Assembly (NCBI RefSeq): GCF_902459555.1
Contig: NZ_CABPSM010000008.1
Span: 186,001 to 250,000, forward strand
From: Pandoraea horticolens
GTDB taxonomy: Bacteria > Pseudomonadota > Gammaproteobacteria > Burkholderiales > Burkholderiaceae
Direction of reading: 5' to 3'
Length of the DNA: 64,000 nucleotides
Every line of letters begins with the position of its first letter. Position 1 is the stretch's first letter. The notes beneath the pieces were generated by a model. The model made no database searches and was not told the origin of the DNA. It saw nothing but the letters and a program-made list of their open reading frames with translations. The translations under genes were made by a program, and so were the position numbers. This document shows, piece by piece, positions 1 through 10,089 of this stretch.

Positions 1-721
1 GCCGACCGGAAATCTCCGGCCATGCTAACCGTGCTTCAGCGCAGTAGCGCTTCCAGAGCGGTACGTCGTCAAGCTGATCGAGTGACAGCAAACCTGAGCG
101 CACGCCGTCGTCGATATCGTGATTGTTGTACGCGATCTCGTCGGCGAGATTGGCAATCTGCGCCTCGATGCCGGGCTGGCGTCCCTTGAGGAAACGTTCG
201 CCAAGCTCGCCCAAGCCTCTCGCATTGGCGCGGGAGCAATGCTTGAGAATGCCTTCGCGGGTCTCGAAACAGAGGTTCAGACCGTTAAAGCCGCCGTAAT
301 GCTCCTCGAGTTCGTCGACAACGATCAGGCTTTGCAAGTTGTGCTCGAACCCGCCGTGGTCCTGCATGCAGGCGTTGAGCGCGTCCTGTCCGGCGTGGCC
401 GAAGGGGGTGTGCCCCAGGTCATGCGCCAACGCTATCGCCTCGATGAGATCTTCGTTGACGCGCAGATTCCTCGCGATCGACCGGCCAATCTGCGCGACT
501 TCCAGACTGTGCGTCAGACGCGTGCGGAACAGATCGCCCTCGTGATTCACAAAGACTTGCGTCTTGTATTCGAGCCGGCGAAATGCGGTCGAATGAATGA
601 TGCGGTCGCGGTCGCGCTGAAAGTCCGTGCGCGTCGTGGATACCGGCTCCTTGAACCGCCGCCCGCGTGACGCGCTGGAGCGCGCCGCGTAAGGGGCAAG
701 CGACGCTTCGTAATCGATCAT
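1..721 (-). CDS. dgt: Deoxyguanosinetriphosphate triphosphohydrolase, partial (C-terminus beyond window)
   Basis: This gene encodes a dNTP triphosphohydrolase that hydrolyses dNTPs, typically dGTP, to deoxynucleoside and tripolyphosphate. It starts at ATG 721 with a GGAGGG Shine-Dalgarno about 6 bases upstream and stays open to the left edge, giving about 240 residues. The protein begins [15 protein letters not shown]. The HD-domain signature is visible: [15 protein letters not shown] supplies the first His and [13 protein letters not shown] supplies the His-Asp pair. A later [15 protein letters not shown] segment carries the distal metal-binding Asp. It is the last gene of the pil-aroK-aroB operon and begins 16 bases after the aroB stop. 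The identification is firm; the C-terminal part cannot be seen. Confidence 0.93.
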   Translation of the reverse strand, partial: MIDYEASLAPYAARSSASRGRRFKEPVSTTRTDFQRDRDRIIHSTAFRRLEYKTQVFVNHEGDLFRTRLTHSLEVAQIGRSIARNLRVNEDLIEAIALAHDLGHTPFGHAGQDALNACMQDHGGFEHNLQSLIVVDELEEHYGGFNGLNLCFETREGILKHCSRANARGLGELGERFLKGRQPGIEAQIANLADEIAYNNHDIDDGVRSGLLSLDQLDDVPLWKRYCAEARLAWPEISGR

Positions 722-737
722 CGCCAGCCCTCCGTCC

Positions 738-1814
738 TCAAGTATTGGCGCGCAAGGTAGCGCGAAGTTCGGCGTCGGGAACGCTCGTCATGAACGCCTG
801 CCCCAGCCGGTTAAGCAGCACGAAGCGGATGTCCCCGCCTTCCGCCTTCTTGTCGACCCGCATCAGAGCGATATAGCGATCTTCCCCGAGGTCCGGCCCC
901 TTCACTGGCAGCTTGGCCGCCGTGACCAGCGCCTTGATACGCGACAGGAGGGCTTCGTCGATGAAGCCCAACCGAGCCGACAGATCGGCGGCCATCACCA
1001 TACCGCATCCCACGGCTTCGCCATGCAGCCATTCGCCGTAGCCAAGCCCGGCTTCGATGGCATGACCGAACGTGTGGCCGAAATTCAGCGTAGCACGCAG
1101 GCCTTGTTCACGTTCGTCGCTGGCGACGACTTGTGCCTTGATCTCGCAGGAACGCTGCACCGCATAAGAGAGCGCCGCCGTATCGCGGGCATTCAATGCG
1201 TCGATACTCGCTTCGATCCAGTCGAAGTACTTTTCATCGGCAATCGCGCCGTGCTTGATGACTTCTGCCATCCCGGCCGCCAACTCACGCTCAGGTAACG
1301 TGGACAACGTGCCAATGTCGGCGAGTACCGCGCTCGGCTGCCAAAACGCCCCGATCATGTTTTTGCCGAGCGGATGGTTGATGCCCGTCTTGCCGCCGAC
1401 GGACGAATCCACCTGCGCGAGCAACGTCGTCGGCACTTGCACGAAGGGAACACCCCGCATGTAGCAGGCGGCGGCAAACCCCGTCATGTCGCCGACGACA
1501 CCGCCGCCCAGCGCGATGAGTGTAGCCTTACGGTCCGCCTGCGCCCCCAGCAGCGCGTCGAAAATCAGATTGAGCGTCTGCCAGTTCTTGTGTGCCTCTC
1601 CATCGGGTAGCACTGCGGTGACCACGCGCTTGCCGAGTCGTTGCAACGTTGCTGCGACACGTTCCGCGTAAAGCGGGGCAACGGTCGTGTTCGTCACGAT
1701 CACGGCGTGCGTGCCACGCACATGCGGCGCGAACAGGGCTTCCTGCGTAAGCAGGTCGGTGCCGATGTGAATGGGGTAGGCGCGCTCGCCGAGATCAAGT
1801 TTGAGGGTAATCAT
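738..1814 (-). CDS. aroB: 3-dehydroquinate synthase
   Basis: The 358-residue cytoplasmic enzyme converts DAHP to 3-dehydroquinate, the second step of the shikimate pathway, using NAD and a divalent metal. The cofactor loop [12 protein letters not shown], the glycine-rich [37 protein letters not shown] and the metal-ligand region [14 protein letters not shown] are all present. Length matches the family (about 360). I chose [14 protein letters not shown] as the start because it fits family N-termini. An in-frame ATG five codons upstream (1829) is possible; neither has a strong ribosome site. The gene lies 35 bases after aroK, the usual aroK-aroB pairing. Confidence 0.96.
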   Translation of the reverse strand: MITLKLDLGERAYPIHIGTDLLTQEALFAPHVRGTHAVIVTNTTVAPLYAERVAATLQRLGKRVVTAVLPDGEAHKNWQTLNLIFDALLGAQADRKATLIALGGGVVGDMTGFAAACYMRGVPFVQVPTTLLAQVDSSVGGKTGINHPLGKNMIGAFWQPSAVLADIGTLSTLPERELAAGMAEVIKHGAIADEKYFDWIEASIDALNARDTAALSYAVQRSCEIKAQVVASDEREQGLRATLNFGHTFGHAIEAGLGYGEWLHGEAVGCGMVMAADLSARLGFIDEALLSRIKALVTAAKLPVKGPDLGEDRYIALMRVDKKAEGGDIRFVLLNRLGQAFMTSVPDAELRATLRANT

Positions 1815-1849
1815 GCCGCTTGTTGTCATGTTCAGCGATATCGGCGGAA

Positions 1850-2569
1850 TCAGCGAGGAAGCGTGTCGGGTGCGGGTGTCGCAGGTGTCGTCTGCGGCGC
1901 ATCCTCGCGACCGGCTTGCGCGGGATCCCCGTCGCTGCCGTCCGCCTGCCCTGTCATGTCGTGCGCTACATCGTGCGCGACGTCGCGAGCCTCGGCTTGC
2001 GCACCCTCGGCGGTGTCCGGCACCTCGTGCGACACCCCGGCGTTGCTGGGTACGATCCCAGCCATTTCCAGTTGCATCAGCACCATATTGACGAGCGCAT
2101 TGACGCTCGGCCGACCGGTCTCGATGACAAAGGTCGCGCATTCGCGATACAGCGCGTCGCGCTCCTGGAACAACTGCTCGAGACGCGCTCGCGGGTCTGC
2201 GGTTTGCAGCAACGGACGGTTCTTGTCGCGACGCGTGCGCAGCCAGAGATCGTGCGGATTGGCGCGCAGATACACGACGGTGCCCCGCGACTTGATGTTC
2301 TCGCGATTTTCGGCGCGCAGCACCGCGCCCCCGCCCGTCGCGAGTACGATTCCACTGCGTTGGGTGAGTTCGTCGATGGTCTGGGCTTCGCGCTGACGGA
2401 AGCCGTCCTCGCCTTCGTGTTCGAAGATGACCGGAATGCGCACACCCGTGCGCGCCTCGATCTCATGGTCGGAGTCATAGAACTGCCGTCCAAGACGTCG
2501 TGCCACTGCGCGTCCAACCGTGGTCTTGCCCGCCCCCATCAATCCGACAAGTATTACGTTTTCCAGCAT
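1850..2569 (-). CDS. aroK: Shikimate kinase with long C-terminal tail
   Basis: The enzyme phosphorylates shikimate with ATP, the fifth step of the shikimate pathway. The protein starts [20 protein letters not shown], so the Walker A loop GAGKTT is near residue 12. DSDHEIE (magnesium/shikimate), the substrate loop ATGGGAVLR and the RxxRPLL lid segment follow. The kinase domain is complete by about residue 175. About 60 further residues, rich in Ala, Asp and Pro, carry the protein to 239 and are unusual compared with the 170-190 residues common in the family. The upstream secretin reading frame overlaps the first 95 bases. No clear Shine-Dalgarno precedes the ATG, so translation may depend on coupling. 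Confidence 0.95.
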   Translation of the reverse strand: MLENVILVGLMGAGKTTVGRAVARRLGRQFYDSDHEIEARTGVRIPVIFEHEGEDGFRQREAQTIDELTQRSGIVLATGGGAVLRAENRENIKSRGTVVYLRANPHDLWLRTRRDKNRPLLQTADPRARLEQLFQERDALYRECATFVIETGRPSVNALVNMVLMQLEMAGIVPSNAGVSHEVPDTAEGAQAEARDVAHDVAHDMTGQADGSDGDPAQAGREDAPQTTPATPAPDTLPR

Positions 2570-5213
2570 AAATCGCTGATATTTGGGTTCCAGCCCCCGA
2601 TGATACCGGGATATGCGTCGGGCGTGCGGAACGCGTCGCCTCGGGGAACACCCCGGTAAGCCGGGGATGGCCAAACAGCAGGACGTTTGGCGACGGTTCG
2701 AAGAGCGCTGCCGGCAACGTCCCCGATGCTGGCGGGATGCGGGCTGCTCGGGGGGAGTTCGGGGTTGCGCCCTGTGCTGACGCTTGCCCCGGCGCCAGCG
2801 CATGCGCGCCATCCACCGCGCCACCGGGGCTCGACGGGCCGGCTTTCGTGCCCATGCTCGTGCCCGCGCCCAAGGATGAATGCCTCGCAGGATCGGCAGT
2901 AGCTTCACCATGCTTACCCTCAGGCACCACGCTGGGCGTGAGAAACACCAGCAGTTCAGTACGGCGGTCGTTGTTGGCTCGATTACGGAACAGCGCCCCC
3001 AGCAATGGCACATTCCCCAACCATGGCACGCTGGCATGAGTGTCGCGGCGCTCCTCCTGGTAGATCCCGCCGATAGCCACGGTCCCGCCGTTCTCGACCT
3101 GGACCTGCGTCTTGACGTGCCGGGTGTCCACAGCAAAGCCCTCGGCCACGGCTTGCCCAATGCTGTCCTTGCGCACGTCGACATCCAGGATCACCTGACC
3201 ATCGGGCGTGATCAGCGGCGTCACTTCGAGCTTCAGCGTAGCCTTGCGAAATTGGACGGAAGTCACGCTACGACGCCCGCTGCGGGTCTGGTATGGCAAC
3301 TCCGTGCCTTGCTCGATGACGGCCTGAATCTTATCCGCCGTGACCACGCGCGGCCGGGAAACGACACGCCCACGCCCGGTCGTCTCGAGCGCCGACAGTT
3401 CCAATTGCAGAAAGCGCGTTGCCGAGCGACCGAATAGCGTGATTGCCAGACTGGGCGGCGTGACGCCTGCCAGCGCCGCCGCAGACAGGCCAACGTCGAG
3501 CGTATGGCCTTGCGACTGTCCATCGCTCTGGTTCGTGCCGCCGTTGCCGGACGAATTGCCTGCCGCAGGTCGGCCGCGCGCCCTCTGCCCACTATCTCCC
3601 CGCCCGTCGTATCCCGCCAGCCGGATGCCAAGCGACTCACTGAACCGGTCGTCGGCTTCAACGATGCGCGCTTCGATCAGCACCTGCCGCACGGGTACGT
3701 CGATCCGCGCAACGAACGAAGCCAGCGCATCGAGTTTTTCCGGTAAGTCGGTCACGAACAATTGGTTCGTTCGCGGATCGGCGATCAGACTGCCTCGCGA
3801 GGACAACAGCCGCTGCCCCTTACGGTCTTTCTCGCCCATGATGATCTCCCGCAACGCCAACGCCCGGGGGTAGTTCAGCGTGAAGCGCCGGCTGGCCAGC
3901 GGCAACAACGCCTCACGCTTTGCCGCAGCCTCCAGTTGCGTCTGCTCGTCGGCCAGCAGGTCAGCTCGCGGGGCGATCCAATCGACGCCGTTCAGGGATT
4001 GGACGCCGAGGCCGGCACTCCGGATCATCACGTCGAATGCCGTGGCCGCAGACACACACCGCACCTCCATGTCGAGGCGCCCTGCAACACGCTCGCCGAT
4101 CACCACGCTCCGCTCGGTCAGACGCGCGAATGCCCGTAGCGCATCGACCACGTCGACACCATGGAGCGTGATATCAACGCACAGCGCATCCGCTGTCCGT
4201 TGCCGTGACGGCTCCTCGTGCCATGTCGCCGCCAATCCGGGCGTGGTCGTGCGTCGCAGCGTGACTTGACGCGATCCCGCACGCATCGATCCGACCGGCG
4301 TCCCATCGTCGTCCGATGCCTGCTGCGGCCCGGAAGGTGACATCGTCACGGCGTCTTGCGCGGAATGACGTGTGAGCGGTGTGCGAAAGACGTCATTCGT
4401 GTCTTCGGGCATGCGCCAGCGCGACGCAGGCACCGGCAACGCCGGCAAAGGCTGCGCCACGGGCGCACCGGGCAGATCCGAGGGCTGCTGCCAGAGGTAG
4501 GCAGCCACCGTGACGGTGAGTCCGGCGTCGGCATCGCCTGCACCTGTCGCGCCCGACGATCCCCATCCGGGCCCCTGAAGCGACAGGTGCTCGACAGCCA
4601 CATGACGCGGCACGCTGTCGATCTCGGCGAGCCAGCCAAGCAAGTTCGAGACGGGCCCCCTGACGCGGACTTCCGCCCGCTCGATCGCGATATCGCCCGC
4701 TAACGCCGACGGTCCCGCGCGGGCCGTCTCCAACGTCAGGCCCGCGCGAGCAACGAGATGCTCGAGATCGGCACGCCACGCCGAATCCGCGTCATTCGCG
4801 GATTCGGGCAGCGGAGTCTCGGACTGACCCGTTGCCAGAGCGTCATCGCCTTCGCCTTTCACGGCGAGCGGCAGCAAACGCCGCCAGGCCGCCGACTCGG
4901 CCTCTGCATCTTGAAGCGCCGCCATCAGGACGGGCAATCGACGCGCAGCGTCGTGAGCACTATCCAATGTCTGCTGCTCGACGCCGAGATCCTTCTGCAA
5001 GGTTGCGCGCGCAGGCAAGCCCACCAGCCACCAGACCGACCACGCCATTGCAAGGCCCATCAGCCACGCGAGGCTTGCCAGCGCCCACCGCACCGGCCGC
5101 GCCCATTCGGCCGGCGAGACCGAGCGCCATGCCGACCGTCGCGCGCGCCAACGGGCCACCACGTCGTGAAAAATGTCGCGGACATCATCCGGCGGAGGGT
5201 GCTCACCGTACAT
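2475..5213 (-). CDS. Fused PilO-like / type IV pilus secretin (PilQ-like)
   Basis: One 912-residue frame joins two functions that are usually separate genes. Residues 1-42 are cytoplasmic in character, about 43-66 form one hydrophobic helix ([20 protein letters not shown]), and about 70-245 look like the PilO alignment protein (helical part, then [20 protein letters not shown]). After a Pro/Ser-rich linker come an STN/N0-like domain (about 344-414), an N1-type domain (about 442-512) and the secretin barrel (about 565-762), with [17 protein letters not shown] and [12 protein letters not shown]. About 150 low-complexity residues follow. No signal peptide or lipobox precedes the secretin part, and no separate pilP or pilQ is present. 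ATG 5213 overlaps the pilN stop by 11 bases, implying translational coupling. A lost stop or frameshift is an alternative to a true fusion. Confidence 0.8.
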   Translation of the reverse strand: MYGEHPPPDDVRDIFHDVVARWRARRSAWRSVSPAEWARPVRWALASLAWLMGLAMAWSVWWLVGLPARATLQKDLGVEQQTLDSAHDAARRLPVLMAALQDAEAESAAWRRLLPLAVKGEGDDALATGQSETPLPESANDADSAWRADLEHLVARAGLTLETARAGPSALAGDIAIERAEVRVRGPVSNLLGWLAEIDSVPRHVAVEHLSLQGPGWGSSGATGAGDADAGLTVTVAAYLWQQPSDLPGAPVAQPLPALPVPASRWRMPEDTNDVFRTPLTRHSAQDAVTMSPSGPQQASDDDGTPVGSMRAGSRQVTLRRTTTPGLAATWHEEPSRQRTADALCVDITLHGVDVVDALRAFARLTERSVVIGERVAGRLDMEVRCVSAATAFDVMIRSAGLGVQSLNGVDWIAPRADLLADEQTQLEAAAKREALLPLASRRFTLNYPRALALREIIMGEKDRKGQRLLSSRGSLIADPRTNQLFVTDLPEKLDALASFVARIDVPVRQVLIEARIVEADDRFSESLGIRLAGYDGRGDSGQRARGRPAAGNSSGNGGTNQSDGQSQGHTLDVGLSAAALAGVTPPSLAITLFGRSATRFLQLELSALETTGRGRVVSRPRVVTADKIQAVIEQGTELPYQTRSGRRSVTSVQFRKATLKLEVTPLITPDGQVILDVDVRKDSIGQAVAEGFAVDTRHVKTQVQVENGGTVAIGGIYQEERRDTHASVPWLGNVPLLGALFRNRANNDRRTELLVFLTPSVVPEGKHGEATADPARHSSLGAGTSMGTKAGPSSPGGAVDGAHALAPGQASAQGATPNSPRAARIPPASGTLPAALFEPSPNVLLFGHPRLTGVFPEATRSARPTHIPVSSGAGTQISAIYAGKRNTCRIDGGGQDHGWTRSGTTSWTAVL

Positions 5214-5868
5214 CGGGCACCTCTTCTCTCGATGCAACGCCGGCATCCGCATCGACGGCGAGTGCAATCGGTTTAGCGTCCACTTTCCATTCGATACGTA
5301 GCGTGAATCGCCGGATGTTCGGCGCCAGTGCCTGCGCCGCAGCGCTCACCCACTGACGTCTGACGCGCTCCGGTACGACACTCGATTCGACTTCCGCCAC
5401 TTTGCGCACCCACGGTAGCGCTCTCAAGCGCTTCTGTGTTTCGCGCACTCGCGATTGCGTCGTCGCATAGCCCTCGACACGTAGCTGAGCGTCGCCCGTC
5501 GTCACCGCGGTCAATCGCACGCCGTCGGCGCAGGCGCGCATGATGTCCAGCAATCGGTAAGCGACGGGTTGCCGCCGTTCGACCAGTGCGACGGCAGCCC
5601 GGCGATGAGCATGCATGATGGCGAGTTTGCGCCCCGTGATGTCGAACGCCGTCAACGTTGCGCTCAACTTGTCGCTGGCTACGCGTAACACTGCCAATTG
5701 CGCCAGCGCCTCACGATGCAGGTGAATGTCGCGGACAATCGGCACAAGCGACGCCAGCGCGCCGAACGCCGCCACGCACGCCCACATGCGGCATTGCCGC
5801 CGAAAGTCGCGCTGCCGTCGCTGAGCCAAGGTGGGAAGGAAATCGAGCGGCGGCATTTCCACACTCAT
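5203..5868 (-). CDS. pilN: PilN-like type IV pilus assembly protein
   Basis: The 221-residue protein is the likely inner-membrane PilN partner that links the actin-like PilM to PilO in the pilus alignment subcomplex. It begins MSVEMPPLDFLP, which resembles the short conserved N-terminal motif by which PilN binds PilM. One transmembrane helix follows at about residues 29-48 (MWACVAAFGALASLVPIV), then a periplasmic region with a helical segment and a small alpha/beta domain (YRLLDIMRACADGVRLTAVTT). The ATG lies in an ATGA overlap with the pilM stop. Another ATG two codons upstream is possible. The family is divergent, so the assignment rests on position and topology as much as on sequence. Confidence 0.82.
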   Translation of the reverse strand: MSVEMPPLDFLPTLAQRRQRDFRRQCRMWACVAAFGALASLVPIVRDIHLHREALAQLAVLRVASDKLSATLTAFDITGRKLAIMHAHRRAAVALVERRQPVAYRLLDIMRACADGVRLTAVTTGDAQLRVEGYATTQSRVRETQKRLRALPWVRKVAEVESSVVPERVRRQWVSAAAQALAPNIRRFTLRIEWKVDAKPIALAVDADAGVASREEVPDVR

Positions 5869-6914
5869 TCGCATGCCACCCCCTGCATCGACATGGCACG
5901 CAGTGCGAGCCCGCACGGCACAGCAAGCGATGTGCGTTGCGCGAACGTCTGACGCCTCGGCCCCGCCGCACCCTGCGCCTCAAAGCGCCGCAGCGGATCG
6001 AATGGCCTCACCGGTATGCCGCACGCCGCACCCAAGGCATCGCAGATCGCCACGAGCTCACCGGGACTCGCGCCCTGCGCAGCCACGTACATGACGCGGG
6101 GACCGACCGGCAGCTTGCCCGCCAACTCTCGCACAACGCTTGCCAATGCATCGGGATGCGCACCGACGCCATCGAATCGCTCTCGCGCGTCGGCAACACA
6201 GGTGTCTGAGTCGAATACCGACAGATCGAGATCGTGAGCATCCACCTGCAACAGCGCCTTAGGCGTGCCGGCTCGCTCGGGCGCACTCGCGTCGCCATCT
6301 GTCGGCCACGCCCATCGGAATGCTCTGCGCCCCGCCTCGTGCGCCGCGTCGATCGCATGCACGCGAAGTCCCGACATTTCGAGCACGGCGACGCGGTCGT
6401 CCACCAATTCGGCCTCGCAGGCGTACAACCGCAGCCGGTGATTGCCCGGGTCGGCCCACGTCACACCGACACGATTGCGCAAATCGGGGTCGCCGTCCCC
6501 AGGCAACAACAAGGCGGCGCGCCGCTCGCACCAAGCGCGCAACGCACGCGCCGGAAGGTCCGCCGGATAGTCGACGACCTGCGTTTTGAGCCCGTGCGCA
6601 GGTAGGGCGAGCACGATGGTGTCATCATGCAAATCCGTGGCGTTGATGCCGATTCGTTCCAGTAGCTCGTCCAGACGACGGGCTGCCGCTTCCGGCTTGG
6701 CGATCAACGCACCGCGCAGCATGTCATCCTCCAACACGGCCGACCCGTGGCCGGCCAGACGCAATCGCGCAAGTCCGGCCACACGCGTCAGGCGAACGAA
6801 ATGCAGGCCGCCAGCGTCAAAATAAATACCGCAACCCCCACCCCCGGCGCGCGGCAACACCGCCGAAAACTGGCTGCCGACGTGGCGCACACTGCGCAAG
6901 ACCGCTTCGATCAT
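5865..6914 (-). CDS. pilM: PilM-like actin-fold type IV pilus assembly protein
   Basis: The 349-residue cytoplasmic protein resembles PilM, an ATP-binding actin-like protein that recruits PilN at the inner membrane. GIYFDAGGLHFVRL matches the first phosphate-binding strand. DDTIVLALPAHGLKTQVVDYPADL and LYACEAELVDDRVAVLEMSGLRVHAIDAAHEA are typical of the fold. The C-terminal LGAACGIPVRPFDPLRRF and SLAVPCGLALRAM match the end of PilM proteins, where a Gly-rich ALGLALR segment is usual. A strong GGGAGGA ribosome site precedes ATG 6914. It is the first gene of the operon and diverges from mrcA, an arrangement common in beta- and gammaproteobacteria. Confidence 0.88.
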   Translation of the reverse strand: MIEAVLRSVRHVGSQFSAVLPRAGGGGCGIYFDAGGLHFVRLTRVAGLARLRLAGHGSAVLEDDMLRGALIAKPEAAARRLDELLERIGINATDLHDDTIVLALPAHGLKTQVVDYPADLPARALRAWCERRAALLLPGDGDPDLRNRVGVTWADPGNHRLRLYACEAELVDDRVAVLEMSGLRVHAIDAAHEAGRRAFRWAWPTDGDASAPERAGTPKALLQVDAHDLDLSVFDSDTCVADARERFDGVGAHPDALASVVRELAGKLPVGPRVMYVAAQGASPGELVAICDALGAACGIPVRPFDPLRRFEAQGAAGPRRQTFAQRTSLAVPCGLALRAMSMQGVACE

Positions 6915-7158
6915 GACGTCCTCCCTTCTCTCTTCTTGTCGATGTGATCGATGCTATCCAGCGCAACGAGACAGCCCAATCGGACCAGTCCGAATCCACG
7001 CGTCGACGAGGTAAGCGAGATGCGCTTTAGGAATTCACGCCGCTTTTTCTTCGTCCAATTCCTGGAACCCGTAGGCCTGAACCCCGATTTCGGGGGGCTG
7101 CAACGGGAGGTTGCGGGTCGTTCGTTATAATCGGCCCATCGATTTTTCCGGTTCCCCC
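6915..7158. promoter_or_regulatory. Divergent pilM / mrcA intergenic region with an mrcA -10 element
   Basis: The 244-base gap separates divergent pilM and mrcA. A perfect TATAAT at 7126-7131 lies 28 bases before the mrcA ATG. No convincing -35 hexamer is seen at the right spacing, so the promoter may need an activator. A small hairpin, CCCCGA-TT-TCGGGG, lies at 7081-7094. I could not place the pilM promoter. Confidence 0.5.
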
Positions 7159-9606
7159 ATGGCAAGCACACCCCAAACTGAGACACCCCGCGACAAGCGC
7201 CCGCCCAAATTGCGCCGCTCCATCTGGCTGCGCCTCGCTCTTTGGTTCGCCGGCCTGATCGCCGCGATGGTCGTCTGTGGCGCGTTGCTCGTGGGGTACA
7301 TCCTGGTGGTGATGACGCCACAGTTGCCATCGCTCGACACGATCGTCGACTACCGGCCCAAGATCCCGTTGCGCATTTACACCGCCGATGAAATCCAGAT
7401 TGGCGAATTCGGTGAGGAGCGTCGCAATCTGGTGCACTTCGCCGATATTCCGGACGTCATGAAGAAAGCGGTGATCGCCATCGAGGACGATCGCTTCTAT
7501 CAACACGGCGGGGTCGACTTCATCGGCATTTTCCGCGCGGGCGTCGCGAATTTCACACGTGGCGGGTCCTCGCAGGGCGCCAGTACGATCACGATGCAGG
7601 TCGCGCGCAACTTCTTCCTGTCGAGCGAGAAAACCTATACGCGCAAGATTTACGAAGCGCTGCTCGCCTACAAGATCGAGTCACGCCTCACGAAAGATCA
7701 GATTCTCGAGCTATACATGAATCAGATCTATCTCGGAGAACGCGCCTACGGCTTCGCCAGTGCGGCACGCGTCTACTTCGGCAAGGATCTGAAGGACATC
7801 ACGCTCGCTGAGGCCGCCATGCTCGCCGGACTGCCTAAGGCGCCGTCGGCATATAACCCGATCGTCAACTACAAGCGCGCTCGCGTGCGTCAGGAGTACA
7901 TCCTCAAGCGGATGTACGACCTCGGGTACATCACGAAGGCCGAATACGATCAGGCCATCGCACAGGAACTGGTAGTGCGCGGGCTGGGCAGCGAGTTCAG
8001 CGTGCATGCAGGGTACGTCGCGGAAATGGTTCGCCAGTTGCTCTACGCCCAGTTCAAGGACGAGATCTACACGCGTGGCTTCAACGTCTACACGACGATC
8101 AATTCCGCCGATCAGGAAGCCGCCTACGAGGCATTGCGCGCCGGCGTCATGGCTTACGAGTTGCGTCATGGCTATCGCGGCCCCGAGGCCAATATCGATC
8201 TGCCGGACGATCAGGACGAGCGCGAACAATTGATCGACGACACGCTGGTCGAGCATCCGGACAGTGGCGATATGGTTGCCGCTGTGGTGCTTTCCGCCTC
8301 GCCCCAGCAGGTCAAGGCCGTGCTGCTGAATGGCGACGACGTTACCGTGACCGGCGACGGTTTGCGCTTTGCCGCAGCCGGTTTGAATGCAAAAGCCCAG
8401 CCGAAACAGAAGATTCGCCGGGGCTCGGTGATTCGTGTGACAAAAGATGCGAAGGAAAACTGGCAAATCGTGCAGATGCCGGATATCGAAGCGGCGTTCG
8501 TATCGCTCGACCCACAGAACGGCGCCATTCGATCGCTGGTCGGTGGCTTCGATTTCAACCGGAACAAGTTCAACCACGTCACACAGGCGTGGCGTCAACC
8601 GGGCTCGAGCTTCAAGCCGTTCATCTACTCGGCGGCCCTTGAAAAGGGCTTCGCGCCGGCGACCGTCATCAATGACGGCCCGCTGTACTTCACGGCGGCG
8701 CAGACGGGTGGTCAGCCGTGGGAGCCGAAGAACTACGGCGGCGGCTTCGAAGGCCCGATGCCGATGCGCGTTGCGCTGATGCGCTCACGCAACCTCGTGT
8801 CCATCCGAATCCTGCAGAGCATTACGCCTGGCTATGCGCAGAAGTTCATCGGACGATTCGGCTTCGAAGCCGATAAGCATCCGGCCTATCTGCCGATGGC
8901 GCTGGGTGCGGGGATGGTCACGCCACTGCAAATGGCGAGCGCCTATGCAGTGTTTGCCAATGGCGGCTTCCGCGTGAATCCGTTCATCGTGGCGCGCATT
9001 ACCGACTCGAAGGGTAATGTCGTCATGGAGGAAAAACCCTCCATGGCGGGCGATGAGACGATCCGGGCCATTCCGGCACGCAATGCGTTCATCATGAATT
9101 CGATGTTGCACGACGTCGCGACACGCGGGACCGCAGCCAAGACCAACGTGCTCAAGCGCAGAGATCTGGCCGGCAAGACGGGTACGACAAACGATTCGCA
9201 CGATGCCTGGTTCGCCGGCTATCAGTCGCAACTGGTGGGCGTGGCGTGGATCGGCTTCGATCAGCCGCGCAATCTGGGCGATCGAGAAACGGGCGGCGGT
9301 CTGGCACTGCCGATCTGGATCGACTACATGTCGAAGGCCTTGCGCGGCGTGCCGGAATCGACGCGGGCGATGCCGCAGGGCATCATTCAGGCGAATGGCG
9401 ACTACTTCTACGATGACTATCCGCCGGGACGCGCGGTGAGTACGGTCGGTTTGAGCGCCGATACCGCGCCGGATGGGTCGGCGGCGCCCGGCCCGTCGGG
9501 CGGATCGCTGCCCGGTCAGATACCCGCTCAATCGAATCCAGCCCCCGTACCGGTGGACCGTCAGGAGCGTCAGCGCATTTTGGACATGTTCAACAGCAAG
9601 CCCTGA
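7159..9606 (+). CDS. mrcA: Penicillin-binding protein 1A (bifunctional transglycosylase/transpeptidase)
   Basis: The 815-residue class A PBP polymerises and crosslinks peptidoglycan at the inner membrane. A cytoplasmic tail is followed by one membrane helix at about residues 27-52. The GT51 transglycosylase domain has the catalytic Glu in IAIEDDRFYQHGG and the QGASTITMQVARN motif. An OB-like insert comes next. The transpeptidase domain shows SxxK as SSFK, SxN as SRN, and KTGTTND. The C-terminus is Pro/Ser-rich. I took ATG 7159 (MASTPQTETPRD) because an earlier in-frame TTG would place the TATAAT promoter inside the gene. No clear Shine-Dalgarno is present and the leader is short. It is adjacent to pilM, as in many Proteobacteria. 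Confidence 0.95.
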   Translation: MASTPQTETPRDKRPPKLRRSIWLRLALWFAGLIAAMVVCGALLVGYILVVMTPQLPSLDTIVDYRPKIPLRIYTADEIQIGEFGEERRNLVHFADIPDVMKKAVIAIEDDRFYQHGGVDFIGIFRAGVANFTRGGSSQGASTITMQVARNFFLSSEKTYTRKIYEALLAYKIESRLTKDQILELYMNQIYLGERAYGFASAARVYFGKDLKDITLAEAAMLAGLPKAPSAYNPIVNYKRARVRQEYILKRMYDLGYITKAEYDQAIAQELVVRGLGSEFSVHAGYVAEMVRQLLYAQFKDEIYTRGFNVYTTINSADQEAAYEALRAGVMAYELRHGYRGPEANIDLPDDQDEREQLIDDTLVEHPDSGDMVAAVVLSASPQQVKAVLLNGDDVTVTGDGLRFAAAGLNAKAQPKQKIRRGSVIRVTKDAKENWQIVQMPDIEAAFVSLDPQNGAIRSLVGGFDFNRNKFNHVTQAWRQPGSSFKPFIYSAALEKGFAPATVINDGPLYFTAAQTGGQPWEPKNYGGGFEGPMPMRVALMRSRNLVSIRILQSITPGYAQKFIGRFGFEADKHPAYLPMALGAGMVTPLQMASAYAVFANGGFRVNPFIVARITDSKGNVVMEEKPSMAGDETIRAIPARNAFIMNSMLHDVATRGTAAKTNVLKRRDLAGKTGTTNDSHDAWFAGYQSQLVGVAWIGFDQPRNLGDRETGGGLALPIWIDYMSKALRGVPESTRAMPQGIIQANGDYFYDDYPPGRAVSTVGLSADTAPDGSAAPGPSGGSLPGQIPAQSNPAPVPVDRQERQRILDMFNSKP

Positions 9607-9660
9607 CGCGGTCCTCCGGGCCAGCGGCCCGGAAACTCTCGGCACCGCCCAGGACCGCCA

Positions 9661-9709
9661 CGCGGTGCAGGGCTCCAGCGTGGCTGGAGCCCTGCACCGC
9701 GATTTTTTT
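9661..9709 (+). terminator. Rho-independent terminator after mrcA
   Basis: A perfect 19-bp inverted repeat (9661-9679 and 9683-9701) with a GTG loop is followed by A and seven T residues. This is an unusually stable intrinsic terminator for mrcA. The T run lies only on the plus strand, so the convergent cyaY transcript is not served by it. Confidence 0.93.
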
Positions 9710-9710
9710 G

Positions 9711-10031
9711 TCAGCCGGCCTGCAACGTCACCGTCTCGCCCGCCTGTAGCGACGCAAAACGCGACAGTGCGTCGAACAGTTCGGAATCGTCGCGCGTGTC
9801 ACGCCATTCGTCGCCCTTTAGACGGTAGTGGAAACCGCCCGAGCGCGCGGCCACCCAAATTTCGCTCATCGGCGTTTGCAGGTTGACGATGATCTTGCTG
9901 CTGTCTTCGAATTCGAGCGTCAGGACGTTGCCCGTACGTTCGCAATCGATATCCACGTCGCTCCCCTCGACGGCCACCTCCACCTGCGCCAGCACTGCCT
10001 CGGCGAGCGCCAGGAATTCACTTTCCGTCAT
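9711..10031 (-). CDS. cyaY: Frataxin-like iron-sulfur assembly protein CyaY
   Basis: The 106-residue bacterial frataxin binds iron and the cysteine desulfurase IscS and modulates Fe-S cluster assembly. The start MTESEFLALAEAVLAQVE gives the acidic first helix. DVDIDCERTGNVLTLEFEDSSKIIVNLQTPMSEIWVAAR is the conserved beta sheet, and GGFHYRLKGDEWRDTRDDSELFDALSRF completes the fold. Family length is 105-110. Upstream in-frame ATG codons would add non-family residues, and a GGAG lies 7 bases before the chosen ATG. It diverges from lptM, the neighbour also found in enterobacteria. Confidence 0.94.
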   Translation of the reverse strand: MTESEFLALAEAVLAQVEVAVEGSDVDIDCERTGNVLTLEFEDSSKIIVNLQTPMSEIWVAARSGGFHYRLKGDEWRDTRDDSELFDALSRFASLQAGETVTLQAG

Positions 10032-10089
10032 GTTAAACTCCATGCTTTGCGTCATCGTTCGCATGCCGCACCACGCGGCGATACCCCCA

